A stretch of 64,000 nt of DNA from Pseudomonas sp. FP2335 (GCF_030687535.1 NZ_CP117437.1:4113501-4177500), one strand, 5' to 3'; positions 1 to 7,768 are shown, counted from the stretch's first letter. Numbers and translations: made by a program. Notes: generated by a model from the letters alone, not told the origin.

Positions 1-1629
1 TTCAACCGCACACTGGAAACCTTGAAAGTCGTCGAGGCCTACACCCAGAAAGCCAGCGGTCGCAAAATCCGCGTACAGCCCAAACAGATCAAGGAGCAGC
101 AAGAGCGCGCCTCAGCCGATGCGCCGATGTTCCAGGACTCCCGGGTCAAAGTGGTGATCTTCCCGGACGTGGCGGTCGGCGACCGCCTGGTCTTGCGCTA
201 CCAGTTGCAGCGCAACAAGCCATTGTTTCCCCAGCAGTTCGAAGACATCAACATCCCGGACTTCTACCAAACCGAGCAAACCAGCTTTTCCTACGACATG
301 CCAGCGAGCATGCCACTGTACGCCGATGTCAAAGGCTACAAGGCCTCCACGCCAGCGGCGGCACCCGGTCGCAAGATCTATCACTGGGAACAACTGCCCA
401 GCGAGAAATTCCGAATCGAAAACGGTGCTGTCGCCTACAGCGACTACGGGCAATTCATGGCTGTATCGACGTTCGCCGACTACAAACAATTTGCCCAAGC
501 CTACGCCGCCAGGGCACAGATCGAAGTGACGCCCGCCATCAGCAAACTGGCCAAGGAACTCACAAACAACCTCGACACCCCACGTAGCAAAGCCCTGGCG
601 CTGAGCGACTGGGTGCGTAAGAACATTCGCTATGTCGCGGTTTACGTCGGCCCTGGCGGCGTAGTACCGCACCCGGCGCAGGCGGTGCTGGACAACCGTT
701 ACGGCGACTGCAAAGACCATGTCGCCCTGCTCGAAGCCTTGCTCAAGGCCGTCGCCCTCGAAAGCTCACCGGCGCTGATCAACTTCGGCAACGCCTATAC
801 CTTGCCAACGGTGCCGACGCTGGGCCTGCTCAACCATGCGATCACCTACGTCCCGAGCCTGGACCTGTACCTGGACTCCACGGCGGCGCCGATTGGCGCC
901 GGCTACCTGCCGATTCCGGACCTGGGCAAGCCGGTGTTGCTGACCCAGACCGGCGCACTGGAACGCACGCCGATCAGCCAACTGGGCAAAGTCGACAACA
1001 CCCTGACCTTCACCGTCGCCGACAACGGCGGCGCCGACTTCAACCACGTCTCCACCGTGGAAGGCTGGGGCGCGGAGTTCAACCGCTTCGTATTCAAGTC
1101 GCTGCCGCCCGCCGACCTCAAGAAACTGACGCAGGAAATCCTCAGCATGTACGGCCAGTCCGGTAATGGTGAAGTCGTCAGCGACACCCTGGAAGGCAAT
1201 GCGCCGATCTTCAAATCGACGATCACGGGCCACACCGACAACCTGGTCAACCTGCCCGGCCCGACCGGCGTGCCGACCCTCACCAGCCTCGCCGGCGGCA
1301 TTTCACAGAACGTGTTTGCGTTTATGGCCGAAAAAGAGCGCACCCAGAACTTTACCTGCCTGTCTGGCGAAATTGCCGAACGGGCGCGCTTCGAATTTCC
1401 GAAGACGGTAAATATTCTGGCAGTGCCCAAGGCGGTGTCTCTCAAGAGCGGCGGCTTCGATTACCAAGCCACGTACACCCAGGACGGCAACAGCGTGGTG
1501 GTGACCCGCAGTTACCAGTTCGCCCACACCGACGCGCAGTGCAGCGCACAGGACTACGTCGCGATGAAGCCGACGATTGAAGGGATGGTCAACGACCTGA
1601 AAAGCCAGGTGATTGTGCAGACCCTATAA
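1..1629 (+). CDS. DUF3857/transglutaminase-like domain protein (5' end outside window)
   Basis: The open frame is already running at base 1, so the true start lies upstream and only the C-terminal ~542 residues are seen. The visible part begins inside the DUF3857 beta domain and continues into a transglutaminase-like cysteine-protease fold. The papain-like triad is recognisable: Cys in RYGDCKDHVALLEAL (near base 708), His in LLNHAITYV and Asp in LYLDSTAAP. A beta-rich C-terminal region follows. Proteins of this type in pseudomonads are usually ~620-660 residues, exported or periplasmic, and of unknown substrate. The gene is followed by a strong hairpin terminator. The family call is solid; the biological role is not known. 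Confidence 0.85.
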   Translation, partial: FNRTLETLKVVEAYTQKASGRKIRVQPKQIKEQQERASADAPMFQDSRVKVVIFPDVAVGDRLVLRYQLQRNKPLFPQQFEDINIPDFYQTEQTSFSYDMPASMPLYADVKGYKASTPAAAPGRKIYHWEQLPSEKFRIENGAVAYSDYGQFMAVSTFADYKQFAQAYAARAQIEVTPAISKLAKELTNNLDTPRSKALALSDWVRKNIRYVAVYVGPGGVVPHPAQAVLDNRYGDCKDHVALLEALLKAVALESSPALINFGNAYTLPTVPTLGLLNHAITYVPSLDLYLDSTAAPIGAGYLPIPDLGKPVLLTQTGALERTPISQLGKVDNTLTFTVADNGGADFNHVSTVEGWGAEFNRFVFKSLPPADLKKLTQEILSMYGQSGNGEVVSDTLEGNAPIFKSTITGHTDNLVNLPGPTGVPTLTSLAGGISQNVFAFMAEKERTQNFTCLSGEIAERARFEFPKTVNILAVPKAVSLKSGGFDYQATYTQDGNSVVVTRSYQFAHTDAQCSAQDYVAMKPTIEGMVNDLKSQVIVQTL

Positions 1630-1650
1630 CTGCGCCTACCTACGCGATTG

Positions 1651-1708
1651 CCCAGCCAATCCCAAGGCAAAAAGAGGCCTGCATCTGTGCAGGCCTTTTC
1701 ATCTGGCT
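1651..1708. repeat. Diverged direct repeat, left copy (tRNA-Asn terminator region)
   Basis: This ~58-bp segment aligns with 5306-5365 with a handful of mismatches and short indels. It runs from CCCAGCCAA through the A-run and hairpin to TCTGGCT, the last bases matching the extreme 3' end of the tRNA-Asn gene. The two copies bracket the AT-richer accessory pocket. I infer a scar of insertion or duplication next to the tRNA; hairpin similarity alone cannot prove it. Confidence 0.55.
1675..1699. terminator. Hairpin terminator after the DUF3857 gene
   Basis: A perfect 9-bp stem (AGGCCTGCA / TGCAGGCCT) with a TCTG loop is followed by four T on the plus strand and preceded by an A-rich run, so it could work in both directions. 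It closely resembles the hairpin just downstream of tRNA-Asn at 5324-5351. Confidence 0.8.
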
Positions 1709-1912
1709 ATCAGCCACGCCCCATTAGAAAAAAACTCAACGGTTGTCGGTCAAACGGAGCGAACTTACCGACACAGCGATGATTGCGCTGGCCTGCGTTA
1801 TGGGGGGGCAAACCTACCTAGCTCCAATTTTCTCTACAGCCTCGTCTCGGTAAGAACTACGCAGTCCCTCAGTCGCCGAACCCTCCGAGGCCCACCTCTC
1901 TGCTCAAAGCAC

Positions 1913-2407
1913 CTACTGAGGAGGGTTCAATCTTGTATCGAGGGCAAAATGCTCCTGGCTTATCAATTCGAACAAATCGAGCGTTGTAGAAGGATTCATC
2001 AGCACATTCCAGCTATGCCGGGAAACGGCTGAAGGAATCAACACGAAGGGATGCTCTGCTAAGAGGCTGTCACCAAACTGCTGCTGACCTCGTCCGGGGG
2101 AGCCCGGGAACAGCCAGTTTGCATTAGGTACCGAGTCAGGCATGACCCGATGGACGAGCTTGAAGTCCTTGACCCGGGCACACGTGAGTACATGCGCAAT
2201 CGTGTCCAGCGCCTGAAAACCTTTGTGCACGGCCACCTCAAGGATCGCAGTAGACGGATCTGCGGAGCAGTACACCGCTTTGATACCTTTAGAGTTCCAC
2301 CGGCCGCCAGCGATTTCTGCACCAATGCCGGACGACCAAGTGGATGCATGCTTCTCTTGATCCAATCGCCACAAATACAACTCACCATTCCCTGGCACTA
2401 TCGTCAT
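1913..2407 (-). CDS. RES-family toxin of a RES/Xre toxin-antitoxin pair
   Basis: This 164-residue protein fits the compact RES domain. The family residues are visible: Arg36 in GGRWNSKG, Glu57 in AILEVAVH and Ser126 in LIPSAVS, followed by the typical W-N-x-L-x-N-P motif at 133-139. Characterised RES toxins degrade NAD+ in the cytoplasm and stop growth; that activity is assumed here from the family. The start codon overlaps the stop codon of the upstream antitoxin gene by one base (TGATG), the usual translational coupling of these pairs. It is the last gene of the unit, and I see no clear terminator downstream. Confidence 0.9.
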   Translation of the reverse strand: MTIVPGNGELYLWRLDQEKHASTWSSGIGAEIAGGRWNSKGIKAVYCSADPSTAILEVAVHKGFQALDTIAHVLTCARVKDFKLVHRVMPDSVPNANWLFPGSPGRGQQQFGDSLLAEHPFVLIPSAVSRHSWNVLMNPSTTLDLFELISQEHFALDTRLNPPQ

Positions 2408-2880
2408 CAGGAATACACCCCGTATTCCATGCGGGTCAGAAAGTCCTCTACCAACTCAAATCCCATCTGAGTCGTGAGCAGATCCAGAGGCGTCTTTCCC
2501 TCGAGCCCCATAGCAGGAGAGGTCATCCAGTTGAGCGCCTGCTGGCGATCTCCCAACACCTCCTCTGCCTTACTCAATACGCTAGCCAGACGCCACGTGC
2601 TGTTGGTCTGCTCAGCCGTCAGGGGTTCGGGCTTTTTGATACGCCGCTGCACCGTTCGATCCGAAAGCCCGAGCACCTTAGAGAACACATGGTGATCTCG
2701 TAGTTGGCTGTATGACTGAACAAACGCAATCACCAGCTCTGACGGAAACCCCTTCTCCATCATGGAATGAAGCTCAAACGCACTCGTAACCTTGAGTTTT
2801 TTGCCTTCGCCAAACAGCAGCTGTAGCGGCCGCGCTGGATCGTATGTTGTCGCTTGTAGGCTTTTGCTTGCAGGAATCAT
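2407..2880 (-). CDS. Xre/MbcA/ParS-type antitoxin (DUF2384) partner of the RES toxin
   Basis: A 157-residue protein. The N-terminal half carries the Xre-like DNA-binding helices (LGLSDRTVQRRIKK around residues 75-88). The C-terminal half is the MbcA/ParS/Xre toxin-binding domain, with KAEEVLGDRQQALNWMTSPA and GKTPLDLLTTQMGFELV. I chose ATG at 2880 because AGGAGG lies 7 bases upstream and a palindromic operator/promoter sits just before it; longer reading from 3051 would translate through that operator. The family forms a complex with the RES toxin and represses its own promoter. It is transcribed first in the pair. Confidence 0.9.
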   Translation of the reverse strand: MIPASKSLQATTYDPARPLQLLFGEGKKLKVTSAFELHSMMEKGFPSELVIAFVQSYSQLRDHHVFSKVLGLSDRTVQRRIKKPEPLTAEQTNSTWRLASVLSKAEEVLGDRQQALNWMTSPAMGLEGKTPLDLLTTQMGFELVEDFLTRMEYGVYS

Positions 2881-2890
2881 GGTCGCCCTC

Positions 2891-2929
2891 CTCTGCCATA
2901 TGGCTAAAATATATCGCCAGATGGCAGAG
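2891..2929 (-). promoter_or_regulatory. Palindromic operator/promoter of the RES/Xre operon
   Basis: Two 14-base arms, CTCTGCCATATGGC (2891-2904) and GCCAGATGGCAGAG (2916-2929), are inverted repeats with one mismatch around an 11-base AT-rich centre. Read on the minus strand, TTGGCT (upstream) and TATATT (in the centre) make a plausible -35/-10 pair with 18-base spacing, so a bound repressor would cover the -10 element. The antitoxin gene starts 10 bases after the dyad. Confidence 0.75.
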
Positions 2930-3159
2930 AAAGCCAACCTATCCGACGATGGGTATTTTTCGCCTATCGCACACTGAAACTGGCAGATTGAAAAGAGGCA
3001 TTTTCTGCAAGTCCAATTCAAGCTAGATGAGCATTGCCTGTCATACGTCATGCCTGGAAAGTTAGTCGGGTTGGGTTGACTTGGCTTGGCTTGTCAAAGC
3101 GGCGCAGAGCAATGACCTGTAGGAAAAGGAGGTGCCCTCTGTCAGCTACCGAGTAACCT

Positions 3160-3567
3160 TTATGCCTGACTTAACTTCCTGACCAGCGTAGCCGCCATTA
3201 GCTTCAATGTTCTGCTCTCTACCTCAAACTCCTCATCTAGAGCGCGTATGACCTGCGCCCTGTCAAGAATGTAGCCAGCCAAAAAAACTGATTCAATTGA
3301 TTCAATTGCATGAATGACAACCGACTCCTCTTCAGCTTTTAGAAGCGCTAGCAAAACGCGCAAAGCCCGCTCATCATCCGAGTCACCGAGAGACTCCGCG
3401 CACCGACCTCGCCAGACTTCAGACTTCGCCAGAAAAATAGATTCAAGTTCGTTCCAGCTTGAATTATCAAACTGAGAGATCTTGGAGGCCGCGGTATCAA
3501 TTCCTACATCCGACCAGTAATCTTCTGAACTTATTGAATCCAGCAAAAATTCATAGCTCTTCAACAT
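3160..3567 (-). CDS. Small HEAT-like hypothetical protein, possible orphan immunity protein
   Basis: A 135-residue acidic, helical protein. The middle and C-terminal parts (DDERALRVLLALLKAEEE, SVVIHAIESIESVF, ESRTLKLMAATLVRKL) look like two or three HEAT-type helical pairs. I do not recognise a named family. Size, acidity, AT-rich codon use and position in a row of similar isolated small genes on the same strand resemble immunity genes of polymorphic toxin systems, but no cognate toxin is adjacent. A GGTGTA stretch just before the ATG offers only a weak ribosome site. The function is inferred, not shown. Confidence 0.6.
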   Translation of the reverse strand: MLKSYEFLLDSISSEDYWSDVGIDTAASKISQFDNSSWNELESIFLAKSEVWRGRCAESLGDSDDERALRVLLALLKAEEESVVIHAIESIESVFLAGYILDRAQVIRALDEEFEVESRTLKLMAATLVRKLSQA

Positions 3568-3697
3568 ACTACACCTATCAGAATTCGTCGGATCCGGAGC
3601 CGTGCATCGAAAACAATCGCAGTGACTTTAGGATAATTCGCCAGAACTTGCCCCTTGTTTCACGCAATCGCTGAGCTTACATGAGCGTCGCCGGTTT

Positions 3698-4051
3698 CTA
3701 CAGCGACACTAGAAAATCCTTCCAACCTCGTAAAGCCTTTTCGAAGTCGCCCAAGCTAATGGTGACTGAGAAATCTTCATCATAAAGCGAATAGATTTTC
3801 ACTCCATCTTTAGATATATGAGCAGCCCAAGCATCACGAGCCCATTCCGTAAAGACTTTCTCGTCGCGTCTCACTGCCAATAGTCGATTCACCCCTTCAT
3901 CCAACCAAGGAATGGTTTCGTTAAAAGGCACTCCGCCATTGTCGATCAATAAGCATGCGAGAAGATCTACACCATCAACTCTCTCCACATCAGTGCTGCA
4001 CCGAGGACTTGAGAATTCGGCTGACTCTTCCATAAAAAAACGAATGTTCAT
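3698..4051 (-). CDS. Small hypothetical protein, possible orphan immunity protein
   Basis: A 117-residue acidic protein beginning MNIRFFMEESAEF. I prefer this start to the in-frame ATG at 4084 because GAGG lies about 7 bases upstream and the sequence before 4084 has no ribosome site. It ends with VTISLGDFEKALRGWKDFL, a beta strand plus amphipathic helix arrangement common in small immunity proteins. No catalytic motif, signal peptide or membrane segment is visible. It is flanked by non-coding AT-rich gaps and followed by another isolated small gene on the same strand. Its role is inferred only from size and context. Confidence 0.6.
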   Translation of the reverse strand: MNIRFFMEESAEFSSPRCSTDVERVDGVDLLACLLIDNGGVPFNETIPWLDEGVNRLLAVRRDEKVFTEWARDAWAAHISKDGVKIYSLYDEDFSVTISLGDFEKALRGWKDFLVSL

Positions 4052-4110
4052 TTTAGCCCTCACGCCAATGGATGAAAGGTGCATGGACAGAACATATCCA
4101 CGGTGAGTGA

Positions 4111-4162
4111 GAAAAGGGGCCAGATTAATTTATTCAGAAAATTTAAATTCGTCCCCTTTTTT
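4111..4162. repeat. AT-rich GGGG/CCCC-capped inverted repeat, copy A
   Basis: The segment starts GAAAAGGGGCCAGATTAATT and ends AATTCGTCCCCTTTTTT, forming an imperfect hairpin with A/T-rich inner arms. A second copy lies at 4709-4762. Short elements of this sort (GGGGACAGATTTATTT-like ends) are scattered through many proteobacterial genomes. With the trailing T-run it may also end transcription. Confidence 0.65.
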
Positions 4163-4293
4163 GTCCTTTTCAAAACACATCGTTGATACCGGAGAAACTA
4201 TCGAACCGAGCATGATGATGGAGATCGAGTCCATACATCTAGATCGCCGGCCTGCGCTATGCAGTATCATCGACATAACTGTTCGTACAAAGC

Positions 4294-4647
4294 TTACAAA
4301 ATGTCTAATAACCGAAGATCTTCAACAAGGTCTACTGCCTCTTCCGGAGGCAGCTCTTTCAGCATAGAGGAAAGGTCAATCTGCTCGATCAGCATTAAGG
4401 CAGCATCCATATGATATTGTTTGACGCTCTCGGAAGATCGACCCGCAGAAAGAACAAGAGCTAAAATTTCAAGCATCAACTTCTCAACTGGCAGATCAAA
4501 GGAATTTTCGAGTTCGCTATAGGCAAAGCCTACCTCGCTTTCACCTTCGACCCAAGCGCTTCGATGCCTAAGCTTTACTCTGCAGTAGCTGTAGTAACTG
4601 CCCAAAAACCAAGCCCTAATTTCAGCGTAAGTCACTCTTTCTTCCAT
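4294..4647 (-). CDS. Small helical hypothetical protein, possible orphan immunity protein
   Basis: A 117-residue protein starting MEERVTYAEIRAWFLGSYYS. A GTG one codon upstream is an alternative; the AAGGA ribosome site is 11-14 bases away and does not separate them. The protein is mostly alpha-helical and acidic (PVEKLMLEILALVLSAG; LPPEEAVDLVEDLRLLDIL). It has no recognisable enzyme motif. It lies between the two GGGG/CCCC-capped repeat copies (4111-4162 and 4709-4762), as if moved as a cassette. An immunity role is an inference from company and composition. Confidence 0.6.
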   Translation of the reverse strand: MEERVTYAEIRAWFLGSYYSYCRVKLRHRSAWVEGESEVGFAYSELENSFDLPVEKLMLEILALVLSAGRSSESVKQYHMDAALMLIEQIDLSSMLKELPPEEAVDLVEDLRLLDIL

Positions 4648-4708
4648 CACGGAGTTTTCCTTGGTGGACGCAACATGACGCCCTGATTATCAAAAATATT
4701 CACAGCAC

Positions 4709-4762
4709 GAAGAGGGGCCAAATTTATTTATCAAGAGAATTTAAATCCGCCCCCCCTTTTTC
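4709..4762. repeat. AT-rich GGGG/CCCC-capped inverted repeat, copy B
   Basis: It reads GAAGAGGGGCCAAATTTATT at the left end and AATCCGCCCCCCCTTTTT at the right. It aligns with copy A across its length with scattered differences, in the same orientation ~600 bases away. Confidence 0.65.
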
Positions 4763-4824
4763 CCTATGTACATATGACTCAGACAGATTATGCTCACAAC
4801 AACCTTAGGAATTTTTAAGAAAGC

Positions 4825-5238
4825 TCAGGAGCAATACTCAATTTTATAGCTATCGCCTAATTCCGCCTGCATTTCTTGGGCCAATAGGCACCCCTCGTTT
4901 ACATGACGGACTTTCTCCTGCGGAGAGCAAAACCCAGAGTCGGGAGGATATTCGTCATTGAAAGTACTTTGATACTCATCATCCCACATCCTGATTTTAT
5001 CGCTCAAACTTCGCGAAACAGGTAAATCTTCGATATCAACGTGCCCCATTTGATCTAGGTCAGGGCAAAATACCGGCCCAGCCAGATACTCATTCGCCAG
5101 CCTTAAGTTGATCATTTTAAAGGTTTCCATTTGCTTGCCGGATTCGCGCGCACTACGAAGCCAGAACGCGCCCAGATTGGCGCCAACCGTAGCCTTACCC
5201 GGCCCGCCTTTGGTTGAAACGACTGCAGCGACTTTCAT
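4825..5238 (-). CDS. Degenerate ParA N-terminus fused to a small immunity-like protein
   Basis: A 137-residue frame in two parts. Residues 1-~30 (MKVAAVVSTKGGPGKATVGA, then NLGAF) are recognisably the start of a ParA/Soj ATPase, but the Walker A box KGGVGKTT has become KGGPGKAT. Nothing else of ParA is present: no switch regions and no C-terminal domain. From about residue 37 or 42 the sequence changes to an acidic protein (GHVDIEDLPVS, WDDEYQSTFNDEYPPDSGF) of the sort found beside polymorphic toxins. AGAGG before the first ATG would translate the fusion; internal ATGs at 5130 and 5115 could start the second part alone. Neither part can act as a ParA ATPase. Confidence 0.6.
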   Translation of the reverse strand: MKVAAVVSTKGGPGKATVGANLGAFWLRSARESGKQMETFKMINLRLANEYLAGPVFCPDLDQMGHVDIEDLPVSRSLSDKIRMWDDEYQSTFNDEYPPDSGFCSPQEKVRHVNEGCLLAQEMQAELGDSYKIEYCS

Positions 5239-5305
5239 GGGGCTTACCTCTGAATCGTGGGATTAGAGACGTCTTCATGCCTGCCACGCTGTGCGCTTCG
5301 ATCAC

Positions 5306-5365
5306 CCCGGCCAAATCCAAGGCAAAAAAAAGCCTGCATCTCTGCAGGCTTTTCTCTATCTGGCT
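5306..5365. repeat. Diverged direct repeat, right copy (at the tRNA-Asn 3' end)
   Basis: Counterpart of 1651-1708. It includes the A-run, the hairpin and TCTGGCT, overlapping the last five bases of the tRNA-Asn gene. See the left copy for the alignment and caveat. Confidence 0.55.
5324..5351 (-). terminator. Terminator of tRNA-Asn
   Basis: On the minus strand AAGCCTGCA-GAGA-TGCAGGCTT forms a 9-bp stem followed by eight T, starting nine bases after the tRNA CCA end. This is a typical rho-independent terminator. Confidence 0.85.
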
Positions 5366-5436
5366 CCACGACCTGGACTCGAACCAGGGACCCAATGATT
5401 AACAGTCATTTGCTCTACCAACTGAGCTATCGCGGA
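5361..5436 (-). tRNA. tRNA-Asn (anticodon GTT)
   Basis: 76 bases read on the minus strand. The acceptor arm TCCGCGA pairs with TCGTGGA, the discriminator is G and CCA is encoded. The D arm AGCTCAGTTGGTAGAGC, anticodon arm with GTT in ACTGTTAATC, and T arm GGTTCGAGTCC are all intact. tRNA genes like this are common insertion sites for integrative elements, and the accessory pocket lies on its 3' side. Confidence 0.97.
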
Positions 5437-5445
5437 ATGCGCCGT

Positions 5446-5473
5446 ATGTTACTGATTAAAAAGAAGAAGTCAA
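5446..5473 (-). promoter_or_regulatory. Sigma-70 promoter of tRNA-Asn
   Basis: On the minus strand TTGACT (5473-5468) and TAACAT (5451-5446) are separated by 16 bases, and the -10 box ends nine bases before the mature tRNA 5' end. The LysR gene upstream ends at 5478, so the tRNA has its own promoter. Confidence 0.75.
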
Positions 5474-5477
5474 GCAT

Positions 5478-6383
5478 TCAGTGCGAACGTACCGGATGAT
5501 CGGTTGTGAGTGGCTGTTCCTTGGCCAAATCCAGCCAGGCCCGCGCGGCGGGTGGCAGGTGGGCGCTGGCGCGCCAGGCCAGGGCGATGTGCCAGTCGGT
5601 GTGGGGTTCGTCCAGCGGGATCAGGGCGATGCCGGTGTGTTGATGCTTGTGCGCCAGCATGCGCGGCAGGAAGGCGACGCCCAGGCCGGCCGAAACCAGG
5701 TCGACGATAAAGTCGATCTGCCCGCTGCGGGCCGCGACCCGAGGGGTCACGCCTTTGCGTTCGCACGCGGCGAGGATCTTGGCGTTGAGGGCGAAGCCGG
5801 CTTCGAACAGGATGAACGGCGAGTCCGCCAGGTCGTTGAAGTCGATGCGCGTGTTTTGCGCCAGAGGGTGCTCCACGGGTAGCACGGCCATCAACGGTTC
5901 GTTGCGTACGGGCTGGTAGTCGAAACCTTCGTCCATCGGCAGCAGTAGCGCCGCCAGGTCGACCTCCCCCGCTTCCAGGCAGTCGCGCAGTTTTTTGCTG
6001 CCGTATTCGGTGAGTTCGATCTCGATGTCCGGATAGCGGCGGCGGTAGGTCGCAAACATCGCTGCAAACAACACACCGCAGCCCACTGGCGGCAAGCCGA
6101 TGCGCAGTACGCCGCGCTTGAGGCCACGCAAGTCGTTGATCTCGGCCAGCAGGTCATTGTGCTCGGCAAGCAGCACCTGGGCGCGGCGGTAGGTCATTTC
6201 GCCAGCGGCGGTGAGTTCGTTCTTATGCCCGAGGCGATTGAGCAGCGGCATGCCCAGTTCATCCTCCAGGGTCTTGACCGCCTTGCTCACCGTGGATTGG
6301 GTCAGGGACACAACCTCAGCCGCCTGGGAGAAACCGCCCTGGCGCACCACTTCGACAAAGGTGCGCAGTGTTCTGAGGTTCAT
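5478..6383 (-). CDS. LysR-family transcriptional regulator, divergent to lldD
   Basis: A 301-residue protein with the usual LysR layout. The N-terminal winged HTH includes GFSQAAEVVSLTQSTVSKAV at residues 17-36, followed by a linker helix and a two-lobed effector-binding domain (RGLKRGVLRIGLPPVG; DLVSAGLGVAFLPRML). Length is normal. AAAGGA precedes the ATG. It is transcribed away from lldD across a 101-base gap, the classic arrangement for a LysR protein controlling its neighbour. I infer that it responds to lactate or a related hydroxy acid and controls lldD; note that many pseudomonads use GntR-type LldR instead. Confidence 0.9.
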   Translation of the reverse strand: MNLRTLRTFVEVVRQGGFSQAAEVVSLTQSTVSKAVKTLEDELGMPLLNRLGHKNELTAAGEMTYRRAQVLLAEHNDLLAEINDLRGLKRGVLRIGLPPVGCGVLFAAMFATYRRRYPDIEIELTEYGSKKLRDCLEAGEVDLAALLLPMDEGFDYQPVRNEPLMAVLPVEHPLAQNTRIDFNDLADSPFILFEAGFALNAKILAACERKGVTPRVAARSGQIDFIVDLVSAGLGVAFLPRMLAHKHQHTGIALIPLDEPHTDWHIALAWRASAHLPPAARAWLDLAKEQPLTTDHPVRSH

Positions 6384-6484
6384 CAGTATTCCTTTAGCGA
6401 CTGGATGCTAGTTGAAAAAGTTGTTTTTATCATGCCAGAGCTTTGCTTATCGTGAACCCCCTTTGACCTGTGGAGTTTACGCTG

Positions 6485-7621
6485 ATGATCATTTCGTCCG
6501 CTTCCGATTACCGTGAAGCCGCCCGACGCAAGCTGCCGCGCTTTCTGTTCGATTACATCGACGGTGGCGCCAACGCTGAGCACACGATGCGCGCCAACGG
6601 CACGGACTTGGCCGACATCAGCCTGCGCCAGCGCATCCTGCGTAATGTCGACAACCTGAGCCTGAAAAGCACGCTGTTCGGCCAGGAATTGGCGCTGCCG
6701 GTGATCCTCAGCCCGGTTGGCCTGACCGGCATGTATGCGCGTCGCGGTGAAGTGCAGGCGGCCAAGGCGGCGGCGAACAAAGGTATTCCGTTCTGCCTGT
6801 CGACAGTGTCGGTGTGCCCGATTGAAGAGGTCGCGTCGCAAAGCCCACAGGCGATCTGGTTCCAACTCTATGTGCTCAAGGACCGCGGTTTCATGCGCAA
6901 TGCCCTGGAGCGTGCGCAAGCCGCCGGGGTCACGACGCTGGTATTCACCGTCGATATGCCCACGCCGGGTTCGCGTTACCGCGATGCGCACTCGGGCATG
7001 TCCGGGCCGTTCGCCGCTTCGCGCCGCATACTGCAAGCCGTGACCAAGCCGCAATGGGCCGTCGATGTCGGGTTGATGGGGCGCCCCCATGACCTGGGCA
7101 ATATCTCCAAATACCTCGGCAAACCCACGCACCTGGAAGACTACATCGGCTGGCTGGCCAACAATTTCGATCCGTCGATCAGTTGGAAAGACCTGGAGTG
7201 GATCCGTGAATTCTGGAAGGGCCCGATGATCATCAAGGGCATCCTCGACCCGCAAGACGCCAAGGACGCCGTGAGTTTCGGCGCCGACGGCATCGTGGTC
7301 TCCAACCACGGCGGCCGGCAGTTGGATGGCGTGTTGTCCACCGCCAAGGCATTGCCGCCGATTGCCGAAGTGGTCGGGGACGATCTGACGGTGCTGGTGG
7401 ACTCGGGTGTGCGCTCCGGGCTCGACGTGGTACGCATGCTCGCCCTCGGCGCCAAGGCGTGCCTGCTGGGACGTTCGACCGCCTACGCGCTGGCCGCCGA
7501 GGGTCAGCACGGCGTGGAAAACCTGCTGGATATCTTCGCCAAGGAAATGCGCGTGGCCATGACCCTGACCGGTGTGACCTCGATCGATCAGATCGACCGT
7601 ACAACGCTGGTCAACCCATAG
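6485..7621 (+). CDS. lldD: L-lactate dehydrogenase (FMN-dependent, quinone-linked)
   Basis: A 378-residue member of the FMN-dependent alpha-hydroxy-acid oxidase family, which oxidises L-lactate to pyruvate at the inner membrane and feeds electrons to quinone. Family landmarks are [17 protein letters not shown] at the N-terminus, [13 protein letters not shown], the substrate-binding [11 protein letters not shown] region, the active-site histidine motif [11 protein letters not shown] and the FMN-phosphate site [22 protein letters not shown] at 6485 has GGAG 10 bases upstream. It stands alone, without the lldP permease or lldE, opposite a LysR regulator. Confidence 0.93.
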   Translation: MIISSASDYREAARRKLPRFLFDYIDGGANAEHTMRANGTDLADISLRQRILRNVDNLSLKSTLFGQELALPVILSPVGLTGMYARRGEVQAAKAAANKGIPFCLSTVSVCPIEEVASQSPQAIWFQLYVLKDRGFMRNALERAQAAGVTTLVFTVDMPTPGSRYRDAHSGMSGPFAASRRILQAVTKPQWAVDVGLMGRPHDLGNISKYLGKPTHLEDYIGWLANNFDPSISWKDLEWIREFWKGPMIIKGILDPQDAKDAVSFGADGIVVSNHGGRQLDGVLSTAKALPPIAEVVGDDLTVLVDSGVRSGLDVVRMLALGAKACLLGRSTAYALAAEGQHGVENLLDIFAKEMRVAMTLTGVTSIDQIDRTTLVNP

Positions 7622-7768
7622 CCAAATAAATGGCGTCACTGGGCACCGTTGCACCTTGGCTGTATTTACAGCCATTTGATTTAAAAGGACTTTTATAAAA
7701 ACAAAGGATTTGGCATGAATCTCGCTCTAACTTGTCTCAAGCAGGTTAGGCGATGACAAGACGTGTGG

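Noticed and set aside
1700..1712. Second tRNA-Asn copy at the left repeat
   Set aside because: Only the last ~5 bases of the tRNA are matched; no acceptor, anticodon or T arm follows.
2881..3051. N-terminal extension of the antitoxin gene to 3051
   Set aside because: It would translate through the palindromic operator and promoter; ATG 2880 has an AGGAGG site.
4107..4367. 86-codon plus-strand frame over repeat copy A
   Set aside because: It runs through the repeat and into the end of a minus-strand gene, with no ribosome site or homology.
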